Shown: positions 1 to 5,168 of the stretch, piece after piece | Layout: each line of letters opens with the position of its first letter | Numbering within the stretch: position 1 is the stretch's first letter | Notes under the pieces: generated by a model | The model's database searches: none | Told to the model about the DNA's origin: nothing | What the model saw: the letters and a program-made list of their open reading frames with translations, nothing else | Translations under genes and position numbers: made by a program | Assembly: GCA_025966295.1 (NCBI GenBank) | Contig: JAOPVD010000323.1 | Coordinates: 1 to 8,054, forward strand | Reading direction: 5' to 3' | Source: Frankiales bacterium | Lineage (GTDB): Bacteria; Actinomycetota; Actinomycetes; Mycobacteriales; SCTD01 | DNA length: 8,054 nt

Positions 1-211
1 GCACCTTGTCGCCGACCTTGACGTCGAGCGGCACGCGGGCGCCGTCCTCGAAGCGGCCCGGGCCGACGGCCAGGACGGTGCCCTCCTGGGGCTTCTCCTT
101 GGCCGTGTCGGGGATGACGATGCCGGAAGCCGTGGTGGTCTCGGCCTCGACCGCCTGGACCAGAATGCGGTCCTCGAGCGGCTTGATGGCGACCTTGGTC
201 GCAGTGGTCAC
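1..211 (-). CDS. groES: Co-chaperonin GroES, 3' end cut by window
   Basis: GroES forms the heptameric lid of the GroEL folding chamber in the cytoplasm. Seventy residues are visible of a protein usually about 100 long; the rest lies beyond position 1. The N-terminal part reads VTTATKVAIKPLEDRILVQ, the classic GroES beginning. The mobile loop that contacts GroEL follows at about residues 24-34 (ETTTASGIVIP), then DTAKEKPQEGTVLAVGPG at 35-52, all strongly conserved in the family. The GTG start at 211-209 is chosen because GGAGG lies at 220-216, four bases upstream, and the homology begins exactly there. Expression is expected to be heat-inducible, because a CIRCE operator lies 73 bases upstream. 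groEL presumably follows outside the window, but this cannot be seen. Confidence 0.96.
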   Translation of the reverse strand, partial: MTTATKVAIKPLEDRILVQAVEAETTTASGIVIPDTAKEKPQEGTVLAVGPGRFEDGARVPLDVKVGDKV

Positions 212-229
212 GGTTCCTCCAGGAACTGT
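210..229 (-). promoter_or_regulatory. groES ribosome binding site within a small hairpin
   Basis: On the minus strand GTTCC (226-222) and GGAAC (217-213) form a perfect five-pair stem around a TGGA loop. The Shine-Dalgarno GGAGG (220-216) lies across the loop and the 3' arm. After one mismatch, C228-G211 and A229-U210 could also pair, which would draw in the first two bases of the GTG start. The ribosome binding site itself is clear. That the fold regulates translation is inference, and a five-pair stem can arise by chance. Confidence 0.5.
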
Positions 230-249
230 CCGATGAGGGGCGATCACGC

Positions 250-274
250 GGCCTGCCGTCGCGGGGGTCAGGCC
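250..274 (-). repeat. Inverted repeat in the groES leader
   Basis: Perfect six-base arms GGCCTG and CAGGCC (250-255 and 269-274) enclose a 13-base GC-rich spacer. The spacer could add two more C-G pairs after a one-base bulge. It lies between the predicted transcription start and the groES ribosome binding site, so the RNA would carry a stem-loop in its 5' leader. No U-tract follows, so it does not look like a terminator. A role in mRNA stability or translation is possible but unproven. Confidence 0.4.
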
Positions 275-284
275 TTGCTTTCGT

Positions 285-311
285 TTGGCACTCTAACCCC
301 CTGAGTGCCAA
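285..311 (-). promoter_or_regulatory. CIRCE operator (HrcA binding site)
   Basis: Nine-base arms TTGGCACTC (285-293) and GAGTGCCAA (303-311) are perfect inverted repeats separated by exactly nine bases (TAACCCCCT). This matches the CIRCE layout, TTAGCACTC-N9-GAGTGCTAA, with one compensated change in each arm. CIRCE is bound by the repressor HrcA, which loses activity on heat shock when GroE is occupied. The site lies between the predicted -35 element and the transcription start, so binding would block RNA polymerase. The hrcA gene is not in the window. Confidence 0.95.
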
Positions 312-319
312 CCCGACAA
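290..319 (-). promoter_or_regulatory. Predicted groES promoter
   Basis: On the minus strand TTGTCG (319-314) resembles a -35 element and TAGAGT (295-290) a -10 element, with an 18-base spacer. The -10 lies inside the distal CIRCE half-site, the usual arrangement for HrcA control. Transcription would then start near 283-284, giving a leader of about 72 bases. The match to a housekeeping sigma consensus is moderate, and no start site has been measured. Confidence 0.5.
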
Positions 320-374
320 GCGGGGGGCTGGACGAACCGCCTACGTCCTCCGGCGCTGCGAGTGGGCCTGCCGG

Positions 375-1391
375 TCAGGCGACGACCAGCTCGACGGGCA
401 TGGCGGAGTCGGCGGGCAGGTCGAGCGGCGACGGGGCGATGCCGGCCGCGACCAGCCGGTCGCCGAGCGCCGCGACCATGGCGCCGTTGTCGGTGCACTG
501 GCCCGGCCGGGGGACGCGCAACCGGATCCCGGCCTGCGCGCAGCGCTCCTCGGCGAGGGCGCGCAGCCGCGAGTTGGCGGCCACGCCGCCGCCGACCAGC
601 AGGTGGTCGATGCCGTGGTCGCGGCAGGCCCGGACGGCCTTGGCGGTGAGCACGTCGACCACCGCCTCCTGGAAGCTGGCGCAGACGTCGGCCACCGGCA
701 CCTGGCCCTCGTGCTTCTCCAGCCAGCGGGCGACGGCCGTCTTCAGGCCGCTGAACGAGACGTCGTACGACGGGTCGGCGAGCATCGAGCGCGGGAAGGC
801 GATGGCCGCGGGGTCCCCGTCGCGGGCCTGCCGGTCGACGGCCGGCCCGCCCGGAAAGCCCAGACCGAGCAGCCGTGCGACCTTGTCGAAGGCCTCCCCC
901 GCGGCGTCGTCGACGGTCTGCCCGAGCGGCTGCAGCGTCCGGGTGACGTCCTCGACGAGCAGCAGCGAGGAGTGCCCGCCGGACACGAGCAGCGCGATCG
1001 CCGGCTCGGGCAGCGGCCCGTGCTCCAGCACGTCCACCGCGACGTGCGCGGCCAGGTGGTTGACGCCGTACAGCGGGACGTCGAGGGCCAGCGCGTAGGC
1101 CTTGGCGGCGGCGACGCCGACGAGCAGCGCGCCCGCCAGCCCCGGGCCGCTGGTGACCGCCACCGCATCCAGGTCCCTCAGCGCCACGCCGGCGGTCGCG
1201 AGCGCGCGCTGGACGGTCGGCACCATCGCCTCGAGGTGCGCCCGGGAGGCCACCTCGGGCACCACGCCCCCGAAGCGGGCGTGCTGGTCGACCGACGAGG
1301 CCACCGCGTCGGCGAGCAGCACGCCGTCGCGCACGATCCCGATCCCGGTCTCGTCGCAGGACGTCTCGATCCCCAGCACCAGTGGCACCAC
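375..1391 (-). CDS. tsaD: tRNA t6A37 threonylcarbamoyltransferase TsaD
   Basis: TsaD transfers the threonylcarbamoyl group from TC-AMP to A37 of tRNAs that read ANN codons, working with TsaB and TsaE in the cytoplasm. The 338 residues are full length for the family. Visible motifs are the N-terminal ASKHA nucleotide-binding segment GIETSCDET (7-15), the metal-binding HLAAH (H112, H116), VSGGHSSLL (136-144), the second nucleotide-binding segment GGGVAANSRLR (267-277) and the C-terminal CTDNGAMVA (299-307), whose D301 is the expected third metal ligand. The GTG at 1391 is taken as the start, six bases after the rimI stop; a second GTG immediately follows and is also possible. The ribosome binding site is weak (GGAG about 15 bases upstream), suggesting coupling to rimI. 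Older names are Gcp and YgjD. Confidence 0.97.
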   Translation of the reverse strand: MVPLVLGIETSCDETGIGIVRDGVLLADAVASSVDQHARFGGVVPEVASRAHLEAMVPTVQRALATAGVALRDLDAVAVTSGPGLAGALLVGVAAAKAYALALDVPLYGVNHLAAHVAVDVLEHGPLPEPAIALLVSGGHSSLLLVEDVTRTLQPLGQTVDDAAGEAFDKVARLLGLGFPGGPAVDRQARDGDPAAIAFPRSMLADPSYDVSFSGLKTAVARWLEKHEGQVPVADVCASFQEAVVDVLTAKAVRACRDHGIDHLLVGGGVAANSRLRALAEERCAQAGIRLRVPRPGQCTDNGAMVAALGDRLVAAGIAPSPLDLPADSAMPVELVVA

Positions 1392-1397
1392 CCCAGC

Positions 1398-1847
1398 CTA
1401 GGTGCGCTCCAGGACCCAGGCGTCGACGCCACCGGGGTAGTAGCCGCGACGCACCCCGCTGCGGGTGAAGCCGTACCGGGCGTAGAGCCGCTGCGCCGGC
1501 GCGTTGTCGGCCCGCACCTCCAGCAGCACCCGGCGCTGCCGGCGGCGGGCGGCCTCCGCGAGCAGCTCCTCGAGCAGGACCGCTCCCAGCCCGTGGCCCT
1601 GCCGGTCGGGCGCCACCGCGATCGTCTGCACGAACGCCTCGTCCGGGTAGTCGCACAGCCCGGCGTAGCCGACCACCCCGCCGTCCGCCCTCGTGTCGTC
1701 CACTGCCACCACGTAGTGCCGGGTGTCGACCTGGCCGAGCTCGGACCAGAAGTGGTGCGCGGTCCACGGCTCGGGGGCGAACAGCGCCCGCTCCAGCGGC
1801 AGCACCTCGTCGAGGTGCCACCACCGGAACCGCTCCAGGGTCACCAC
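1398..1847 (-). CDS. rimI: Ribosomal protein S18-alanine N-acetyltransferase RimI (GNAT)
   Basis: A single-domain GNAT acetyltransferase of about 149 residues. The family member RimI acetylates the N-terminal alanine of ribosomal protein S18. The acetyl-CoA motif is AVAPDRQGHGLGAVLL (77-92, core Q83-G88). LEVRADNAPAQRLYARYGF (109-127) follows, with E110 and Y122 at the positions of the catalytic Glu and Tyr of E. coli RimI, and then RRGYYP (133-138), which matches the substrate-side motif RRNYYP. The GTG at 1847 is preferred because GGGAGG (1863-1858) lies ten bases upstream; the next GTG at 1844 is also possible. A GTG at 1865 would only add a glycine run and would place the Shine-Dalgarno inside the gene. 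Its position between tsaB and tsaD is the common bacterial arrangement and supports RimI over other GNATs. Confidence 0.92.
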   Translation of the reverse strand: MVTLERFRWWHLDEVLPLERALFAPEPWTAHHFWSELGQVDTRHYVVAVDDTRADGGVVGYAGLCDYPDEAFVQTIAVAPDRQGHGLGAVLLEELLAEAARRRQRRVLLEVRADNAPAQRLYARYGFTRSGVRRGYYPGGVDAWVLERT

Positions 1848-1906
1848 GACGCCGCCGCCTCCCACCGGCGGGGGTAGGCGTCCAACCAGAGCGGCCCGTC
1901 GCTCAC
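1841..1906 (-). CDS. Possible 21-residue ORF filling the tsaB-rimI gap
   Basis: A GTG at 1906-1904 overlaps the tsaB stop as GTGA, and the ORF ends in TGA at 1843-1841, overlapping a rimI GTG as another GTGA. The product begins MSDGPLWLDAYPRRW and is rich in Trp. All 20 sense codons after the start end in G or C, although A and T are frequent at first and second positions; this is the third-position bias of the real genes here. AGAAGG lies seven bases before the GTG as a possible ribosome binding site. I do not recognise the peptide. It may be a genuine micropeptide, a coupling ORF that carries ribosomes into rimI, a relic, or chance. Confidence 0.35.
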   Translation of the reverse strand: MSDGPLWLDAYPRRWEAAASW

Positions 1907-2535
1907 GCCGTGACCTTCTTGCCCGCCCCCGGCTCCACCGCGTCGGGTCGACGCAGGTACAGCGGCGTCAGCGGCAGCGCCGGCAGGCCGGCCGCGTGCC
2001 GGCGCACGGCCACTTCGGCCAGTCGGGCCACCGCGGGGTACCGCGGCTCCGGCTCGGTCGCGAAGCCGTAGAGCTGGGCCCCGTCGCCGACGACCCGCAG
2101 GCCGGCAGCCGCCTCCTGGGCCACCGCCGGGACGGTCACGTGCGGGCCGTCGACGCGGTCGCCCGCGGCGTCGTAGACCGCCCAGTAGACCTCCTTGCGG
2201 CGGGCGTCGGTGACCACCGCGGTGCCCGGCCCGGCGAGGCCGTCGAGCGAGCAGACGCCGAGCACCGGCAGCCCGCGGGCGTCCCCGAACGCCGCGGCCG
2301 TCATGATGCCGACCCGCAGCCCGGTGAAGGGCCCGGGGCCGACCCCGACGACCACCGCGTCCGGCACGCCGGCGGCCAGCACCTCGCGGACTCCGACGGC
2401 GAGCAGCTCGCCGTGCCGGCGGCCGTCCACGACGACCCGCTCGGCCAGCACCGCAACCGCGCCCTCGCCGCCGTCGACCCGCACCAGCCCCGCGGAGACC
2501 GCGGGCGTCGAGGTGTCGAGGACGAGGACCAGCAC
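1903..2535 (-). CDS. tsaB: tRNA t6A biosynthesis protein TsaB
   Basis: TsaB is the catalytically inactive ASKHA paralogue of TsaD. It dimerises with TsaD and is needed for the TsaBDE complex that makes t6A37 on tRNA. The 210 residues fit the family. Visible are LVLDTSTPAVSAGL at the N-terminus (4-17), the signature GPGPFTGLRVG (66-76), and DARRKEVYWAVYD (110-122). The C-terminal LTPLYLRRPDAVEP (189-202) is the usual family ending. It lacks the TsaD metal-binding HxxxH, as expected. The GTG at 2535 is the only reasonable start, since the conserved beta strand begins immediately. The upstream bases TCGAGG abut it, so the Shine-Dalgarno is poor. It begins 26 bases after the stop of the acyl-CoA ligase gene and is probably co-transcribed with it. 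Confidence 0.95.
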   Translation of the reverse strand: MLVLVLDTSTPAVSAGLVRVDGGEGAVAVLAERVVVDGRRHGELLAVGVREVLAAGVPDAVVVGVGPGPFTGLRVGIMTAAAFGDARGLPVLGVCSLDGLAGPGTAVVTDARRKEVYWAVYDAAGDRVDGPHVTVPAVAQEAAAGLRVVGDGAQLYGFATEPEPRYPAVARLAEVAVRRHAAGLPALPLTPLYLRRPDAVEPGAGKKVTA

Positions 2536-2561
2536 CCTCGAGAGGCTAGTCGCGCCTGCGG

Positions 2562-4082
2562 CTAGTCCTTGTACTGCACCACGAGCTCGCGCTTGAGGAT
2601 CTTCCCCGACGGCCCGAGCGGGAAGCTCTGCGTGAAGATGACGCGGCGCGGGTACTTGTAGGCCGCCAGCTGCTGCTTGCTCCAGGCGACGATCTCGGCC
2701 TCGGTCACCTCGCCGTCCTTCACCACCACCGCGACGACCTCCTCGCCGTACTTGGCGTCGGGCAGGCCGATGACGGCCACCTGGCTGACGCCGGGGTGCC
2801 GCAGGAGCACCTCCTCGACGTCCCGCGGGTAGACGTTGTAGCCACCGCGCACGACCATGTCCTTCTTGCGGTCGACGATGGTGACGTAGCCCTCCTCGTC
2901 CTTGGTGCCGAGGTCGCCGGTGCGGAACCAGCCGTCGATGATGGCGGCGGCCGTCGCCTCGGGCCGGTTGAGGTAGCCCTTGAACACGTTGTGGCCGCGG
3001 ACCACGATCTCGCCGAGCTCCCCGGTCGGCAGCAGCTCGATGCGGTCGTCGAGCTCGGCCCGGGCGATCTCGACGTCCACGCCCCAGATGGCCTTGCCCA
3101 CGGTGCCCGGCTTGGGCTCGAAGCCGACCTGGTTGAAGGTGGCGACCGGCGAGGTCTCGGTGAGGCCGTAGCCCTCCAGGATCTGGGTGCCGAAGACCTC
3201 GGCGAACCGCTCGAGCACCGCCAGCGGCAGGGCGGCGCCGCCGGACAGCGCCGCCTTCAGCTGCGGACGCAGCTCGCTGGTCTTGGCCGCCTCGATCAGG
3301 CCGACGTACATCGTCGGCACGCCCATGAACATCGTGCACTGCTCGTTGACCAGCAGCTCGAGCGCCTGGGCGCCGTCGAACCGGGGCAGCAGGACGACCG
3401 TGGCGCCGACGTAGAACCCGGTGTTCATGCAGACCGTCTGGCCGAAGGTGTGGAACAGCGGCAGGCAGCCCAGGATGGTGTCGTTCTGGTCGATCTCGAA
3501 GCTGTGCTGCGCCAGCACCGCCACGTTCATGGTGATGTTGAGATGCGTGATCTCGGCGCCCTTGGGATAGCCGGTGGTGCCGCTCGTGTAGAGGATCACC
3601 GCGGTGTCCTCGGGCTCGCGCTGCACGTAGGTGTCGATCGGGGTGGCCGACAGCGCCAGGGTGTCGATCCGGGTGATGGAGGCGTCGCCGCCGTCCATCA
3701 CGGCCAGCACCGGGACACCGGCCAGCTCGGCGCCCTTGGTGCCCTCACCGAGCAGCGGCGCGGCGCAGATGAGCGCCTTCGCACCGGAGTCCGACAGGAC
3801 GTACTCGATCTCCTCGGCCTTGAGCAGCGCGTGCACCGGCACGACCACCGCACCCAGCGCGATCGTGCCGTAGTAGGCCAGCGGGAAGTGCGGCGTGTTG
3901 GGGAGCAGCACGGCGACCTTGTCGCCGGGCCCGATGCCCTGCTCTCGCAGCACCGCGGCGTACTGCTTGGCGTGCGCCCACAGCTGGGCGTAGGTCAGCC
4001 GCAGGTCACCGAGCACGACGGCGGTGTTGTCGGCGAACCGGGTGGCGGACTCGGCGAGCATGCTGGCGATCGTCAGTGACAT
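2562..4082 (-). CDS. Acyl-CoA ligase, long-chain fatty acid-CoA ligase (FadD) type
   Basis: A 506-residue member of the ANL (AMP-forming acyl-CoA synthetase) superfamily, which activates a carboxylic acid with ATP to an acyl-adenylate and then to the CoA thioester. Motifs in order are the phosphate-binding loop YTSGTTGYPKG (165-175), GYGLTET (304-310), WFRTGDLG (385-392) with the ribose-binding D390, the hinge region DRKKDMVVRGGYNVYP (404-419), and PSGKILKREL (491-500) with the adenylation lysine K494. Length and sequence resemble actinobacterial long-chain acyl-CoA ligases, but substrate chain length cannot be read from sequence, so no symbol is given. The ATG at 4082 has GGAG ten bases upstream. 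The gene separates tsaE from tsaB and follows a 112-base gap, so it may have its own promoter. It has no obvious link to t6A synthesis. Confidence 0.93.
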   Translation of the reverse strand: MSLTIASMLAESATRFADNTAVVLGDLRLTYAQLWAHAKQYAAVLREQGIGPGDKVAVLLPNTPHFPLAYYGTIALGAVVVPVHALLKAEEIEYVLSDSGAKALICAAPLLGEGTKGAELAGVPVLAVMDGGDASITRIDTLALSATPIDTYVQREPEDTAVILYTSGTTGYPKGAEITHLNITMNVAVLAQHSFEIDQNDTILGCLPLFHTFGQTVCMNTGFYVGATVVLLPRFDGAQALELLVNEQCTMFMGVPTMYVGLIEAAKTSELRPQLKAALSGGAALPLAVLERFAEVFGTQILEGYGLTETSPVATFNQVGFEPKPGTVGKAIWGVDVEIARAELDDRIELLPTGELGEIVVRGHNVFKGYLNRPEATAAAIIDGWFRTGDLGTKDEEGYVTIVDRKKDMVVRGGYNVYPRDVEEVLLRHPGVSQVAVIGLPDAKYGEEVVAVVVKDGEVTEAEIVAWSKQQLAAYKYPRRVIFTQSFPLGPSGKILKRELVVQYKD

Positions 4083-4194
4083 GAGGGCGAGGCTCCTGGG
4101 GACGTGGAAGGGCAGCCTGACGAGTCTGCCAACGGCGGGTTACCCAGGAAAGTGCCGTCTGCACAGCACCTGGTCGTCGCGGGTGTGCTGCCGG
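4083..4194 (-). other. 112-base gap upstream of the acyl-CoA ligase gene
   Basis: This is the only sizeable gap between nnrD and tsaD. It contains the ligase ribosome binding site (GGAG at 4096-4093) and two weak inverted repeats. One, CAGCAC/GTGCTG (4164-4169 and 4185-4190, 15-base spacer), lies just after the tsaE stop. The other, GGCAG/CTGCC (4111-4115 and 4126-4130, 10-base spacer), lies nearer the ligase start. Neither has a U-tract, and I see no convincing -35/-10 pair. The second could be a repressor operator, but that is only a guess. Confidence 0.3.
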
Positions 4195-4629
4195 TCAACG
4201 CTCCCAGCGCGGACCGACGCCGGTGACCGTGGCGGTGCGGGTGTCGTCGTCGTGCCGCTCGAGCCGGACCTCCAGGTGGCTGTCGGCGAGCTGCTCGACG
4301 ACCCCCTCGCCCCACTCCACGACCACCACCGCGCGGTCGAGCTCCTCGTCGATCTCGAGGTCGTCGAGGTCCAGCACGCCGCTGTCGCGCAGCCGGTAGG
4401 CGTCGACGTGCACCAGCGGCAGCGGCCCCCGGTGCACGCGGGCGATGACGAAGGTCGGGCTGGTGACCCGGCCGCTGACGCCGAGCCCCTCGCCGATGCC
4501 CTGCGTGAGCGCGGTCTTGCCGGCGCCGAGCGGGCCGCTGAGCACGACCAGGTCACCGGCGCGCAGGTCCTGGGCCAGCGCGCGCCCGAACGCCCGGGTG
4601 TCCTCGACGGTCGCCAGCGTGCGGCTCAC
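4195..4629 (-). CDS. tsaE: tRNA t6A biosynthesis ATPase TsaE
   Basis: TsaE is a small P-loop ATPase that binds the TsaB-TsaD heterodimer and drives cycles of t6A synthesis. The 144 residues are normal for the family. Visible are the Walker A motif SGPLGAGKTALTQGIGEGL (31-49), the TsaE-specific SPTFVI (58-63), HVDAYRL (74-80) and VEWGE (104-108, Walker B-like). The GTG at 4629 overlaps the stop of the glycosylase gene as GTGA and has no clear Shine-Dalgarno, so its translation probably depends on ribosomes finishing the upstream gene. Its partners tsaB and tsaD lie downstream beyond the acyl-CoA ligase gene. The older name is YjeE. Confidence 0.95.
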   Translation of the reverse strand: MSRTLATVEDTRAFGRALAQDLRAGDLVVLSGPLGAGKTALTQGIGEGLGVSGRVTSPTFVIARVHRGPLPLVHVDAYRLRDSGVLDLDDLEIDEELDRAVVVVEWGEGVVEQLADSHLEVRLERHDDDTRTATVTGVGPRWER

Positions 4630-5168
4630 GCGACCAGCCGCACTGCCGTGGCGAGGTCCTCGCGGAGCAGCCGCATCGGCGCGCCAGCCGGTCCGCCCCG
4701 CAGCGCCGCAGCCGGGTGGTAGGTCGGCAGCACCCGCCGGCCGTCCACCTCGTGCACCCGGCCGCGTAAGGCGGACAGCGTGCTGCGGCCCAGGAACCAG
4801 CTGGCCGCCGACAGCCCGAGCGTCACCACCAGGGAGGGGCTGAGCCGCTCGAGCTGGGCTGCCGTCCAGGGCCGGCAGTTCGTGGTCTCGACCCGGGTCG
4901 GCAGCCGGTTGCCCGGCGGCCGGCACTTCACGGTGTTGAGGACGGCCACCTGCTCGCGCGGCAGGCCGGCCTCGGTGAGGAGCCGGTCGAGCAGCTGCCC
5001 GCTGCGCCCCACGAACGGCCGCCCGCTGGCGTCCTCGAGCGCGCCAGGGGCCTCCCCGACGACCAGCAGCCGCGCGCCCGGCGGGGTGTCGCCGACCACG
5101 ACGGTGGTCCGCGTGGCGGCGAGCTCGGGGCACCGGGTGCAGGCCCGGATCTGGTCCTCGAGCGTCAT
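4626..5168 (-). CDS. Uracil-DNA glycosylase, family 4 (Fe-S type)
   Basis: This enzyme removes uracil from DNA, as arises by cytosine deamination, and starts base excision repair. Family 4 members carry a [4Fe-4S] cluster. The 180 residues contain exactly four cysteines, C10, C13, C82 and C98, with the spacing expected for the cluster ligands. The active-site motif GEAPGALEDASGRPFVGRSG (38-57) is typical of family 4; family 5 has GLAP there. NTVKCRPPGNRLP (78-90), RGRVHEVDGRRVLPTYHPAA (135-154) and the catalytic-site H151 follow. The ATG at 5168 overlaps the hydrolase stop as ATGA, without a good Shine-Dalgarno, so translation is likely coupled. Leu134 is encoded by TTA (4769-4767), the only TTA codon I found in the window's genes. 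Some databases call this family a bacteriophage SPO1 DNA polymerase-related protein. Confidence 0.93.
   Translation of the reverse strand: MTLEDQIRACTRCPELAATRTTVVVGDTPPGARLLVVGEAPGALEDASGRPFVGRSGQLLDRLLTEAGLPREQVAVLNTVKCRPPGNRLPTRVETTNCRPWTAAQLERLSPSLVVTLGLSAASWFLGRSTLSALRGRVHEVDGRRVLPTYHPAAALRGGPAGAPMRLLREDLATAVRLVA

Noticed and set aside
6..236. Plus-strand ORF of 76 residues at the left edge
   Set aside because: It is antisense to groES, which is conserved residue for residue on the other strand.
366..380. GCCTG-CCGGT-CAGGC inverted repeat over the tsaD stop as a terminator
   Set aside because: Only five pairs, it overlaps the stop codon and no U-tract follows; not enough to call a terminator.
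268..1824. A 518-residue open frame on the minus strand across tsaD and rimI
   Set aside because: It is an alternate frame of tsaD and rimI, highly Arg/Gly/Ala-rich, with no family motif. Stops are rare in such GC-rich DNA, so long empty frames are expected.
603..1877. A 424-residue open frame on the plus strand opposite tsaD and rimI
   Set aside because: It is antisense to two well-supported genes and has the His/Arg/Asp-rich composition typical of a reverse-strand shadow, with no recognisable domain.
1903..3339. Apparent N-terminal extension or fusion of TsaB to a 270-residue domain
   Set aside because: The extension is an out-of-frame reading of the ligase gene. TsaB homology starts exactly at the GTG at 2535.
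2796..4079. A 427-residue open frame on the plus strand opposite the acyl-CoA ligase
   Set aside because: It is the complement of a gene with all ANL motifs in frame; its composition is shadow-like and it shows no motif.
4164..4190. CAGCAC/GTGCTG inverted repeat after tsaE as a terminator
   Set aside because: Six pairs with a 15-base loop and no U-tract. It is mentioned within the gap entry but not called as a terminator.
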